DNA of 14,358 nt from CAZSPL01 sp964608735. Lineage in GTDB: Bacteria > JAJVIF01 > JAPKYR01 > CAZSPL01. This document shows positions 1 through 7,407 of the stretch, piece by piece. Positions within the stretch are counted from its first letter, which is position 1. Each line of letters begins with the position of its first letter. A model generated the notes under the pieces. That model made no database searches and was not told the origin of the DNA. It saw nothing but the letters and a program-made list of their open reading frames with translations. A program made the translations under genes and the position numbers. The stretch covers positions 1-14,358 of the forward strand of contig CAZSPL010000087.1 in the NCBI GenBank assembly GCA_964608735.1. The letters are read 5' to 3'.

Positions 1-24
1 AAAAACCGGCGGTTGACGCCGGTT
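1..24 (-). terminator. Rho-independent terminator of the prepilin gene
   Basis: Positions 4-11 (AACCGGCG) and 17-24 (CGCCGGTT) form a perfect 8-bp stem with a 5-base loop. Positions 1-5 are all A, which reads as a U tract on the minus strand directly after the stem. It lies 22 bases beyond the stop of the minus-strand prepilin gene, so it ends that transcript. The U tract may continue outside the window. Confidence 0.8.
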
Positions 25-46
25 GGAGTGTTCGGTTTCGTCGGAT

Positions 47-1021
47 TTACATCACGCCCGTAAGCTGGTCCATGTAGATATTCCCCCTGACTACGAGCGC
101 GCCGCTGATGAGAATCCGCATCGTCGCTTCGATGCCGCTGTTGTACATCGGATTGTCGTCATCGAACGGCCCTTCGAAATAAGGCCAGTCGGGGTCATCG
201 AGCAGCCGGTTGTACTTGCTGTTTTCGAGAGTATTCAGGTTGCCGTAGCCGATAAGCCAGTACCCCTCGGCGGTCGTGCCGTTCGGGTTCGTGAAGCGCA
301 GCGGGATGTATGCGAAATGCCCGGCGGGGTAGTTGACCCATGTCGACGGGTCGTACGGGTCCCATGGGTCGAGGATGCGGTATTCACCCTCATGTGTTCC
401 GGGATTGATCGAGAGGCGCGCCGGCGCAAGCCCGTTATAACTCGTGCCGTTGGGGCTCGTAATACCCCCCACCCAGTCGAAGTCGTTCGTCTGAGGATCA
501 TAGTCGTATTCCATATATGCGACATTCAGCATAGCGTTGCCGGGGCTTTCGAGGGGATTGTCCCAGTAGACATCGAGAATCCGATTGTAAATCAGCTCAT
601 CTACGGCTTTCATCTTCTCGCGCAGGCCGCCGACATCCGTAGGATTCTGGCCCGGCACCACGCGGTAGGGCGAATCCGGGAGTTTCATGTCGTAGATGAA
701 ATCATCCTGGTTAAGGACATTCGGCTCGTTTGCCGGGCCGCCGTTGCCGCCGGTAATCGCCGGCCCCATGCGTATCCACGAGCCGCCCGGCTGCAGATAA
801 TGCCGCTTCAAACCGGGATACTTCCCGGCGTTCTTCTGGGCATACTTCGACAGGCCGTTATCTATCTCCATCACGAAATTCTCGATGCGTTTCAGCCTGC
901 CTTTCTCCACAACGGTCGTGTATGTCTTGGTGGTGATGACCGTAAGGATGGCGATGATGCTGAGCGCTACCATGATTTCCACGAGCGTGAAGCCGTGGTT
1001 CGATGATAATTTTATTCTCAT
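47..1021 (-). CDS. Type IV pilin-like / type II secretion pseudopilin, unusually long
   Basis: Predicted secreted prepilin of 324 residues. It begins with a short basic leader (MRIKLSSNHG), then a prepilin peptidase site at G10-F11 (HGFTLVEIMVAL) with the conserved Glu at mature position 5 (E15) and a hydrophobic helix to about residue 32. This is the class III signal of type IV pilins and type II secretion pseudopilins. A helical stalk (about 33-65) leads into a large domain rich in Asp, Asn, Gly, Pro, Tyr and Trp. GspG-type pseudopilins are usually about 140-170 residues, so the C-terminal domain is roughly double the usual size. The ATG has GGAGG about 11 bases upstream. The gene stands alone between its own promoters and a terminator, with no other pilus or secretion gene in view. 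The N-terminal class is certain. Whether it is a structural pilin, a pseudopilin or a surface-displayed protein is not. Confidence 0.85.
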   Translation of the reverse strand: MRIKLSSNHGFTLVEIMVALSIIAILTVITTKTYTTVVEKGRLKRIENFVMEIDNGLSKYAQKNAGKYPGLKRHYLQPGGSWIRMGPAITGGNGGPANEPNVLNQDDFIYDMKLPDSPYRVVPGQNPTDVGGLREKMKAVDELIYNRILDVYWDNPLESPGNAMLNVAYMEYDYDPQTNDFDWVGGITSPNGTSYNGLAPARLSINPGTHEGEYRILDPWDPYDPSTWVNYPAGHFAYIPLRFTNPNGTTAEGYWLIGYGNLNTLENSKYNRLLDDPDWPYFEGPFDDDNPMYNSGIEATMRILISGALVVRGNIYMDQLTGVM

Positions 1022-1077
1022 GACAAGTACAACCTCCGCGCCGAAAGCCGATTCCGGCCCCGGAGCTCAGATGGTGA

Positions 1078-1106
1078 ATTATATAAGGCATTGTTGAAGG
1101 ATTCAA
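1078..1106 (-). promoter_or_regulatory. Sigma70-type promoter (proximal) for the prepilin gene
   Basis: On the minus strand a -35 box TTGAAT (1101-1106) and a perfect -10 box TATAAT (1078-1083) are separated by exactly 17 bases. Transcription would start near 1071, giving a leader of about 50 bases before the prepilin ATG at 1021. This is the better of two candidate promoters in this gap. Confidence 0.65.
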
Positions 1107-1162
1107 TCATGTCAATAATCCCGAGGGGAAAAGCGCGAGCTACGCTTGCTGAGGCTACATTG

Positions 1163-1191
1163 AATAAACCATGCCCGGCGCCCGCTGTCAA
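1163..1191 (-). promoter_or_regulatory. Second upstream sigma70-like promoter candidate for the prepilin gene
   Basis: On the minus strand a perfect -35 box TTGACA (1186-1191) is followed after 17 bases by TTTATT (1163-1168), a 4-of-6 match to the -10 consensus. Together with the proximal promoter it suggests tandem start sites for the prepilin gene. It lies downstream of the lipoprotein gene's terminator, so it serves the prepilin only. The 295-base gap 1022-1316 otherwise holds only the proximal promoter and that terminator; I see no small gene in it. Confidence 0.4.
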
Positions 1192-1271
1192 GGTCGAAAG
1201 GCGATAACGCACCGTCCTTCGCCATGGATATTAGACGCCGCTGTCGCCGATATGGTTTGGTTTGCCGACAG

Positions 1272-1294
1272 AAAAACCCCGGGATGCCCGGGGT
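1272..1294 (-). terminator. Rho-independent terminator of the lipoprotein gene
   Basis: ACCCCGGG (1276-1283) and CCCGGGGT (1287-1294) form a perfect 8-bp GC-rich stem with a 3-base loop. The A run at 1272-1276 gives five U on the minus strand straight after the stem. It starts 22 bases past the lipoprotein stop codon, a textbook intrinsic terminator for the minus strand. Confidence 0.85.
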
Positions 1295-1316
1295 AAAATG
1301 TTCCATCTTCGGCCTA

Positions 1317-1859
1317 TTAATGATGTGCGCTTTCGGCGTAGACGAGCCAGAACTTGTCCATCTGGAATGCGAACCAGTCGCCGAAAACATCCTTCCCGAC
1401 CACGTAGTCGACGGTGACCTCGATCCTGTCGCCCGGCGTGATGAAGGTGCTCGGCGTACCGCCGACCCAGAGCTGTTCCATCGTATGCTGCATACGGTAT
1501 TCCACGGTTCTCTGGGACGGTGATATCTCGAATACACCGTTTTCCTTCATGTGCGTCGATGTGAAAATGACCGTGCTCCCCGAATCGATGTTCGTGGCGG
1601 TTATCTTGACATCGAGGAACTGCTCGAAGCTTATCGGGTCGACCGCTCCATTGAGCACGAAGGTGAACGTGTCGACATTCTCGAAGGGGATATTGAATGT
1701 CCCCCCGGAGCTGATCGAGTAAGGACCGATCCGGAATTCCTTGACGATGGGATCGGACCCATTGAAATCTGTTGCTACGAGTTCGGAGCCCTTCCCGCAG
1801 GCTAAACCAAGGAGAAGGATTATTGACAGGAGGCCAATAAGGATAATTGCTTTTCTCAT
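1317..1859 (-). CDS. Predicted lipoprotein with possible Ig-like (Big_5-type) fold
   Basis: 180-residue secreted protein of unknown function. The N-terminus has a basic start (MRK), a hydrophobic stretch to residue 20 and a lipobox ending at C21 (LGLAC followed by GKG), so it should be processed by signal peptidase II and lipid-anchored. Gly at -3 is tolerated but not typical. The mature part looks beta-rich. The order FTFVLNGAVDP, then alternating strands, then a late ITPGDRIEVTVDYVVG segment, resembles bacterial Ig-like domains of the Big_5 type; this is inference from pattern only. GGAGGG lies about 9 bases before the ATG. It has its own promoter within the 95-base gap after nuoM and its own terminator, so it is probably not a complex I subunit, though readthrough from nuoM is possible because no terminator separates them. 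No catalytic motif is visible. Confidence 0.8.
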   Translation of the reverse strand: MRKAIILIGLLSIILLLGLACGKGSELVATDFNGSDPIVKEFRIGPYSISSGGTFNIPFENVDTFTFVLNGAVDPISFEQFLDVKITATNIDSGSTVIFTSTHMKENGVFEISPSQRTVEYRMQHTMEQLWVGGTPSTFITPGDRIEVTVDYVVGKDVFGDWFAFQMDKFWLVYAESAHH

Positions 1860-1913
1860 CCGGCCTGTCCCTCCAACAATCGGATTTAAATACTTCTAAT
1901 TACTATCGAACAA

Positions 1914-1941
1914 ATTATATACGTTTTTACCATAACGGCAA
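1914..1941 (-). promoter_or_regulatory. Sigma70-type promoter for the lipoprotein gene
   Basis: On the minus strand TTGCCG (1936-1941) and a perfect TATAAT (1914-1919) are separated by 16 bases, in the AT-rich gap between nuoM and the lipoprotein gene. The predicted start near 1907 leaves a leader of about 48 bases. The -35 is only a 4-of-6 match, so the -10 carries most of the support. Confidence 0.5.
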
Positions 1942-1954
1942 GCCCGGCGTCAAA

Positions 1955-3700
1955 TTATCCGCCCAGTATCTTCGGCGCGAAGTTCGCCAGGCGGTCGACG
2001 AGCTGAATCATGGACGCCTCATAGAGGTGGATCAGCGGCCTGGGGAAGATGCCGAAGACGAGCATCAGGACGACCAGCGGTACGAGGGTGATGCCCTCGC
2101 GGTAGTCCATATCCTTGAGCCATGCCCACTTTTCGTTGAGCGGCCCGAGGAACACCCGCTGGTACATCCACAGCATATACCCTGCCGTAATCAGTATGCC
2201 AAACGCCGATATCACCACCAGGACGCGCATCAGGTTGACCCCGCTGGCGAGTATCCACGATGACTGGAACGCGCCGTACAGCGTCAGAAACTCACCCCAG
2301 AATCCCGACAGGCCGGGAAGTCCGAGGTTTGCCATGGTGGAGATGCCGGCAATAAGCGCGTAGAAACGCATGTTCTTGGCTATGCCGCCGAAGATGTTTA
2401 TCTCCCTGGTATGCGCCCGGTCGTAGATGACGCCTACGATGAGGAACAAAGCCCCCGAGATAATGCCGTGACTTATTATCTGGAACTGCGCCCCCGTGTA
2501 GCCCATCTGGGTCATCGACGCGAATCCCAGGATGACGAAGCCCATGTGTCCCACCGAGGAGTAGGCCACGAGCTTCTTCAAGTCATTCTGGGCAAGGGCC
2601 ACCATTGCGCCATACACGATATTTATCGTCCCCAGGACACCCATGAACGGGATGAAGTAGTGCGACGCTTCGGGGAACGTCGGGTAGTTGAACCTGAGGA
2701 AACCGTATGTCCCCATCTTCAGCAGTACCCCGGCAAGTATGACCGATACCGCCGTCGGCGCCTCGACGTGCGCGTCGGGGAGCCACGTGTGGAACGGGAA
2801 TATCGGCACCTTGATGGCGAATCCGAGGAAGAACGCCAGCCACACTATCTTCTGTACCGGCAGGGACAGGTAGGTCGATGCCAGCTCCTGCATTTTCAGG
2901 ACATCCCATGTCGCTCCGAAATCGCTTCCACGAGCCGCCGCCACCGAGAAGTACATCAGCAGCATGCCCAGCAAAAGGAATATCGAGCCGAACAGGGTGT
3001 ACAGGAAGAACTTGATGGCCGCGTATTCCCGCCGCGGGCCGCCCCATATGCCGATGAGGAAGTACATCGGTATCAGCATCATCTCCCAGAACAGGTAGAA
3101 CAGTATGTAGTTCAGGGAGACGAAGGTCCCGAGCATTCCCACTTCGAGCAGCAGGAACCAGCACATGTATTCCTTCACCCGGTTCTTGATTCCCCACGAC
3201 GCTATAACGCCGATGGAGCTCAGCAGGGTGGTGAGGATGATCATCGGGAAACTGATGCCGTCCACGCCGACCTGGTAATCCATGGTCATCAGCGCGTTTT
3301 CCTGCTCGCTCGGGGTCTTGGCGAGGCTGTTGGTGATGGTTATCCACTTATGCGTCTCGGTGAACTGCATGGCGGGCTGGCTCGCGTCATACCCGGTCAG
3401 CATCTGCACCGAGAGCAGGAACGGGATGATCGAGTAGACCAGGGTGTTGACTTTGATGAGCGACTGGTTCCCCTTGGGGATTATGGCGTTGAGGAAGATG
3501 CCCACGAACGGAATGAAGACGATCTTGGTCAGTATTCCGAACGGCAGCCAGTCCCACTGCCTGAACGCGATTATCACGACTATCAACGTGAAAACCAGGA
3601 ACAGCGCTGTGGCAAGGCTGTCCACGGGCGTGGCCAGATACTTTTCGCCCTCTTTGGGGATTCCATCGTCCACGGTCATTTTGTGCGAATCTTTTTCCAT
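1955..3700 (-). CDS. nuoM: Complex I subunit NuoM (antiporter-like membrane subunit) with extra N-terminal helix
   Basis: Second of the Mrp-type antiporter-like pumping subunits in the membrane arm, 581 residues. The conserved proton-path residues are visible: E206 (FWEMMLIPMYF), K297 (FAIKVPIFPFHTWLPDAH), K328 (AGVLLKMGTYGFLRF) and E470 (GFWGEF). Their spacing matches E. coli NuoM E144, K234, K265 and E407 almost exactly, but all are shifted by about 62 residues. The shift comes from an N-terminal extension: a charged stretch (1-28) and one additional hydrophobic helix (about 29-46) before the canonical TM1 at about 57. The start is supported by AAGGGA 8 bases before the ATG; M8 is an alternative. 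The gap from nuoL is 69 bases. It is the last nuo gene here, and the expected nuoN does not follow. Identity is certain; the role of the extra helix is unknown. Confidence 0.97.
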   Translation of the reverse strand: MEKDSHKMTVDDGIPKEGEKYLATPVDSLATALFLVFTLIVVIIAFRQWDWLPFGILTKIVFIPFVGIFLNAIIPKGNQSLIKVNTLVYSIIPFLLSVQMLTGYDASQPAMQFTETHKWITITNSLAKTPSEQENALMTMDYQVGVDGISFPMIILTTLLSSIGVIASWGIKNRVKEYMCWFLLLEVGMLGTFVSLNYILFYLFWEMMLIPMYFLIGIWGGPRREYAAIKFFLYTLFGSIFLLLGMLLMYFSVAAARGSDFGATWDVLKMQELASTYLSLPVQKIVWLAFFLGFAIKVPIFPFHTWLPDAHVEAPTAVSVILAGVLLKMGTYGFLRFNYPTFPEASHYFIPFMGVLGTINIVYGAMVALAQNDLKKLVAYSSVGHMGFVILGFASMTQMGYTGAQFQIISHGIISGALFLIVGVIYDRAHTREINIFGGIAKNMRFYALIAGISTMANLGLPGLSGFWGEFLTLYGAFQSSWILASGVNLMRVLVVISAFGILITAGYMLWMYQRVFLGPLNEKWAWLKDMDYREGITLVPLVVLMLVFGIFPRPLIHLYEASMIQLVDRLANFAPKILGG

Positions 3701-3769
3701 TATGACGGTCCCTTGATATTAAGGCTATTTTCAAACAATCCCGTAAGCCGGGTAAAACAAGCCGTACGA

Positions 3770-6700
3770 TTACCTGCTTACCATCACGGCGAGCAGGACG
3801 ACGATAATGAACACGACGAGGCTGAGCATTGCGTTCTGAACGTAGCCCGACTGCAACGGTCTTGCCAGCTTGCTCACGCTGTCCACGATCCATCCAAGCA
3901 AGTTGACCGCGCCGTCGACTATGAACAGGTCGACGCGTCCCTGGAGCCAGGCCAGCCTCTCTCCGAACCAGGCGGCGGCATTGACGATGCCGTCGATTAT
4001 CCACGTGTCTATCATACGCATCAACTTGCACAGGAGCAGGAAGCCGACGATGATGACGCCGTTGTAGAATTCATCGAAGTAATATTTGTTATACACCCAC
4101 CTGTAAAGCACCGGGTGGCTCTTCTTCAGTCTTTCCTTGAATGGGTTGCCCCAGCTGAGGAGCTTGAGTCCGGCGAGCACGCCCGCAAGCGCGATGCACA
4201 GGGAGATGACCATTAGAATCGCCGTGAGCGCCGAGAACGCGTGATGCCCATGTCCGAAGGTGACATACCTGCCGAAGATGTTTATGCTGCTGTGGAACGG
4301 CATCCCGAGAAGCCCGTAAAGTGTCGCGAATATGGCGAGGATTATCAGCGGGACGAGCATGCTCGGCGGCGATTCATGCACGTGATGTTCGCCGCGGTAT
4401 TTGCCGAGGAATGTCATGCTGATGAGGCGGAACATGTAGAACGCCGTAAGGAATGCCCCGCCGACGCCGAGAAGGAATACGATGAAATTCAGCGGGTTGC
4501 CGTTAAGCGCCCAGTTGAATGCCGCTCCCAGCACTTCATCCTTCGACCAGAACCCAGCGAACGGGAATATCCCGCACAATGCGAGCGTGCCCGCCATGAA
4601 GGTGATATATGTCCACTTCATCTTCTTGGCGAGGCCGCCCATCTCGCGCATATCCTGCGACCCGCATCCGTGGATGACGGAGCCGGAGCCGAGGAAGAGC
4701 AGGGCCTTGAAGTATGCGTGGCAGATGAGGTGGAATATACCGGCGGTGAGGCTTCCAACGCCCAGGCCTATCATCATGTAACCGAGCTGGGATATCGTCG
4801 AATACGCCAGCACCCGCTTGATGTCGTACATCACAAGCCCGATCGTAGCCGCTCCGAATGCAGTTATCGCGCCGATATATGCCACCCAGGTGAGCGCCCC
4901 GGGTGCGGCGTCGAACAGGAAGTAGAACCGTCCGACCATATACACGCCCGCGGCAACCATGGTGGCCGCGTGTATCAGGGCGCTGACCGGGGTGGGGCCT
5001 TCCATCGCGTCGGGAAGCCATACATGCAGCGGAAATTGTGCGCTCTTGCCCACCGCGCCACAGAAAAGAAGCAGCGCCGCGAGAGTGAGCAGCCATGTAT
5101 AGCGGCCCCAATCATATTCCAGTATCAGTTCTTTTATCGTTACCGGGCGGTCGGCATATTTCATCTGCCCCCATCGAGCCTCGCGTCCGAACGCTTCGTA
5201 GGTGTTCAACAGTATCGGCGCCCCGAGATTCGCGCCGACTTCGAAACCGTTCAGCTTTTTCTCGACTTGCCTGAACGAACCTGCGATGGGCGCGTCGGGG
5301 TAGGTGTTTTCATCCCCCTTGATATAAAGCCCCGCGAGCTCCTGGAACTTGCCCGCGAGCAGGTTGGATTCCTTCGCGGAGATGAAACCGAGTTCATGTA
5401 TCAGCGTGTAGAGGCCCGCTTCGTCGTTGACGGACTGCAGCCTGTCCTTGAAGTTCTTGTATATCTCCTCGAGCCAGGGATTATATGTCTTCACGACCGC
5501 GCCCGATGACGTGCCCTGCATCAGGCCTTCCTGCTCGCGAATCTTCTGGTTCAAATACGCATCGACCTGTTCTTTGCCCTTCGGATAAAGCCCCGCGGGC
5601 TGGATTGTCTTCATCTCGTCGAGGAACGCGCGCCAGTTTTCGAGGGTGCCGTTCCAGTCGCGCTTGTCGAAGGTGATTGTTGTGAAATCCGGGAAATTCC
5701 TGTCCCTGAATTCAGGCCAGCTCTGCACGGCGGCGATGTAATCCGGGTCGGTTTTCAAATCGTCGCAATAGTCGGTCCATGCTTTTTCCTTCGGCCCGAC
5801 CTTCGCACCGCCGGTCCATTTCGGGTCGATGAGGATCTGCATCATGTATGGATAATAGTGCTCGACGAATTCCTTGCGATGGAAATACCGTTTCATCAGC
5901 TCGATACGGAAATCCTTGCCGCCATCCAGGGCTTCGGCGAGATGCTTGTATGCTTCGGGTATCGGTTTGTTCTGCTCGATATACTGATTCCACATCTCGG
6001 ACCGTTCCGCCCTCAGTTCCGAAATCTTGCCCTGAAGCTCGGATTCCTCTTCGGCGGACATATGCCCCTCGCCGTGCTGGATCTCGGTGGCGATCTCGCC
6101 CATCTCGGCATCGACGTTGCGGATGGCTTCATAGCCGGGGTCGGTGAACAGGAACGATATATTGCCGGTGTGGTATCCCTCGACCACCTCTTCGGTTTCG
6201 ACCTCGGCGACATCGGTCCGGGTCAGTTGCCGCGTCGGCCTCTGATAGCTCAACCCCGCCATGAGCACCATCGCGCCGAGAAGCATGATACCGATGAACA
6301 TGCCGATATCGCCAAGTTTCGTGACGATGAACGCCTTCTTCTGGGCGTCGGCCGCCGAATGCTTGTAATAGAAGAAGCCGATCAGCAGGTATGAACACAG
6401 CCCCATCAGTTCCCAGCCGATGAAGAAACTCAGCAGGTTGTCGCTGAGGACCATGGTGATCATCGAGAACACGAACAGGCTGTGGAAAGCGAAATAACGT
6501 CCGTAATGCGGGTCGCCGAGCATGTAGCCGGTCGAATATATCTGGATGAGGCAGGCCACCACGGTGACCATGAAAATGGTGACGACCGATATGCCGTCGA
6601 GAGCGATGCCGAGATGGATCTTTACGTTGCCTATCGCCTGGAATTCGAACGCCCACGGACGGAGGTAGTTGTGCGTGTCGGCATAGCCGCCCGTGACCAT

Positions 6701-6883
6701 TTTAATGAACAGGAATGTCGAGATTACCGCGCCGGCAGCTATCGCGATGATGGAGATATACGGGCCCAGCCGCATGAAAAGCTTGCGATGAATCACCAGG
6801 CCGATGACAATCACGAAGAATGCCAGCCCCGGCAGCGCCGGTATCAGGTAAACGTAATTCTCAGGATTTGTGAAGATATCCAT
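3770..6883 (-). CDS. nuoL: Complex I subunit NuoL with a ~370-residue insertion in the TM6-TM7 loop
   Basis: Distal proton-pumping subunit of the membrane arm, 1037 residues against about 610-680 for most NuoL. Canonical parts are intact: TM1-TM6 (about 11-211) with E158 in GWELMGLCSYLLIGF; TM7 with K613 in VGKSAQFPLHVWLPDAMEGP; SALIHAATMVAAGVY; K726 (YFKALLFLGSGSVIHGC); and K781-D782 (GFWSKDE). E158 to K613 spans 455 residues, against 85 in E. coli (E144 to K229), while K613 to K726 is 113 in both. The excess is therefore confined to the loop after TM6. The C-terminal part includes the usual amphipathic lateral-helix region and a final helix (1015-1035). The ATG has only a weak GGAT ahead of it. 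The gap from nuoK is 89 bases. No frameshift: both flanks read in one frame. Confidence 0.97.
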   Translation of the reverse strand: MDIFTNPENYVYLIPALPGLAFFVIVIGLVIHRKLFMRLGPYISIIAIAAGAVISTFLFIKMVTGGYADTHNYLRPWAFEFQAIGNVKIHLGIALDGISVVTIFMVTVVACLIQIYSTGYMLGDPHYGRYFAFHSLFVFSMITMVLSDNLLSFFIGWELMGLCSYLLIGFFYYKHSAADAQKKAFIVTKLGDIGMFIGIMLLGAMVLMAGLSYQRPTRQLTRTDVAEVETEEVVEGYHTGNISFLFTDPGYEAIRNVDAEMGEIATEIQHGEGHMSAEEESELQGKISELRAERSEMWNQYIEQNKPIPEAYKHLAEALDGGKDFRIELMKRYFHRKEFVEHYYPYMMQILIDPKWTGGAKVGPKEKAWTDYCDDLKTDPDYIAAVQSWPEFRDRNFPDFTTITFDKRDWNGTLENWRAFLDEMKTIQPAGLYPKGKEQVDAYLNQKIREQEGLMQGTSSGAVVKTYNPWLEEIYKNFKDRLQSVNDEAGLYTLIHELGFISAKESNLLAGKFQELAGLYIKGDENTYPDAPIAGSFRQVEKKLNGFEVGANLGAPILLNTYEAFGREARWGQMKYADRPVTIKELILEYDWGRYTWLLTLAALLLFCGAVGKSAQFPLHVWLPDAMEGPTPVSALIHAATMVAAGVYMVGRFYFLFDAAPGALTWVAYIGAITAFGAATIGLVMYDIKRVLAYSTISQLGYMMIGLGVGSLTAGIFHLICHAYFKALLFLGSGSVIHGCGSQDMREMGGLAKKMKWTYITFMAGTLALCGIFPFAGFWSKDEVLGAAFNWALNGNPLNFIVFLLGVGGAFLTAFYMFRLISMTFLGKYRGEHHVHESPPSMLVPLIILAIFATLYGLLGMPFHSSINIFGRYVTFGHGHHAFSALTAILMVISLCIALAGVLAGLKLLSWGNPFKERLKKSHPVLYRWVYNKYYFDEFYNGVIIVGFLLLCKLMRMIDTWIIDGIVNAAAWFGERLAWLQGRVDLFIVDGAVNLLGWIVDSVSKLARPLQSGYVQNAMLSLVVFIIVVLLAVMVSR
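5156..6250 (-). other. Extra hydrophilic domain inside NuoL (predicted periplasmic)
   Basis: Codes for about residues 212-576 of NuoL. In other NuoL proteins this loop between TM6 and TM7 is roughly 25-30 residues. The segment has no membrane helix. It is rich in Glu, Lys, Tyr and Trp and looks mostly helical, with a likely coiled-coil stretch at about 275-303 (AEEESELQGKISELRAER). It has one cysteine (C373) and no CXXCH heme site or Fe-S motif. Counting helices from a periplasmic N-terminus, with basic residues in the cytoplasmic loops (R33-R38, K173, K182-K183), puts it on the periplasmic face. I do not recognise the fold. Confidence 0.75.
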
Positions 6884-6972
6884 CTTGCATCCAAATTAAC
6901 CGAATTCCATCGACGGTACGACGGTTCAGGTATCACATAAAATCTATTTCAAACTTCATACCCGCCGGTGGA

Positions 6973-7347
6973 CTACCACTTGAGCAGGTTTATCGACTCG
7001 GTATTAACCGATTTGAAATGCCGGTACATGGCGATTATCAGCGCGATGCCGATGGCGACCTCGGCGGCCGCGAGTGTGATTGTGAACACGGTGAATACCT
7101 GGCCTACGGGCGACGCGATCTCCTGCCGCGTGTTGAAGGCCTGGAGGGTCATCGTGACTCCCCATCGCTGGCTGAATGCGACGAGGTTGATGTTGCAGGC
7201 GTTGAACATAAGCTCAAGCCCCATCAGGATGCCGATGGCATTGCGCCTGGTCAGTACCGCGAAGAGCCCGATACAGAAAACGAATACCGAGAGGACCAGG
7301 TAATACCATATCGGCACCGGCACCGTTACATATGTTACATCGTGCAT
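6973..7347 (-). CDS. nuoK: Complex I subunit NuoK
   Basis: Small three-helix membrane subunit (124 residues; usual about 100) that carries part of the proton path along the membrane arm (ND4L homologue). The two membrane glutamates are present: E45 in GILMGLELMFNACNINLVAF and E96 in ITLAAAEVAIGIALI, matching E36 and E72 of E. coli. The distance between them is 51 residues rather than 36. About 15 extra residues therefore lie in the TM2-TM3 loop (about 60-82), which faces the periplasm. The ATG at 7347 has GGTGAG just upstream. It lies between nuoJ and nuoL as in nearly all nuo operons. Identity is certain. Confidence 0.96.
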   Translation of the reverse strand: MHDVTYVTVPVPIWYYLVLSVFVFCIGLFAVLTRRNAIGILMGLELMFNACNINLVAFSQRWGVTMTLQAFNTRQEIASPVGQVFTVFTITLAAAEVAIGIALIIAMYRHFKSVNTESINLLKW

Positions 7348-7358
7348 CTCTCACCATT

Positions 7359-7398
7359 GCCGCACTGCTATGCGGCCCGACATCCCGCCCTCGGGCGG
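7359..7398 (-). other. Two hairpins in the nuoJ-nuoK intergenic gap
   Basis: The 60-base gap between nuoJ and nuoK holds two inverted repeats. One is CCGCCC / GGGCGG (7385-7390 and 7393-7398, 2-base loop). The other is GCCGCA / TGCGGC (7359-7364 and 7371-7376, 6-base loop). Neither has a U tract, so they are not terminators. They could be mRNA stability or processing elements, or affect nuoK translation. Confidence 0.4.
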
Positions 7399-7407
7399 TT
7401 GTATTTA

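Noticed and set aside
23..1006. 327-codon plus-strand frame opposite the prepilin gene.
   Set aside because: The minus strand has a clear prepilin signal, ribosome binding site, promoter and terminator; the plus-strand frame has no recognisable features.
1018..1212. 64-codon minus-strand frame upstream of the prepilin gene.
   Set aside because: It spans both promoter candidates and the leader and overlaps the prepilin start; it has no domain or good start signal.
2411..5509. Long plus-strand open frames opposite nuoM and nuoL (up to 601 codons).
   Set aside because: They are antisense to conserved complex I genes, have Arg/His/Asp/Glu-heavy composition without domains, and arise from the GC-rich codon pattern of the minus-strand genes.
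5156..6250. Heme or Fe-S binding site in the NuoL insert.
   Set aside because: Only one cysteine and no CXXCH or cysteine cluster is present.
3770..6883. NuoL as a frameshift or a fusion of two genes, or containing a hidden NuoN.
   Set aside because: One frame runs through; residues on both sides of the insert match NuoL with exact canonical spacing, and the insert has no membrane helices.
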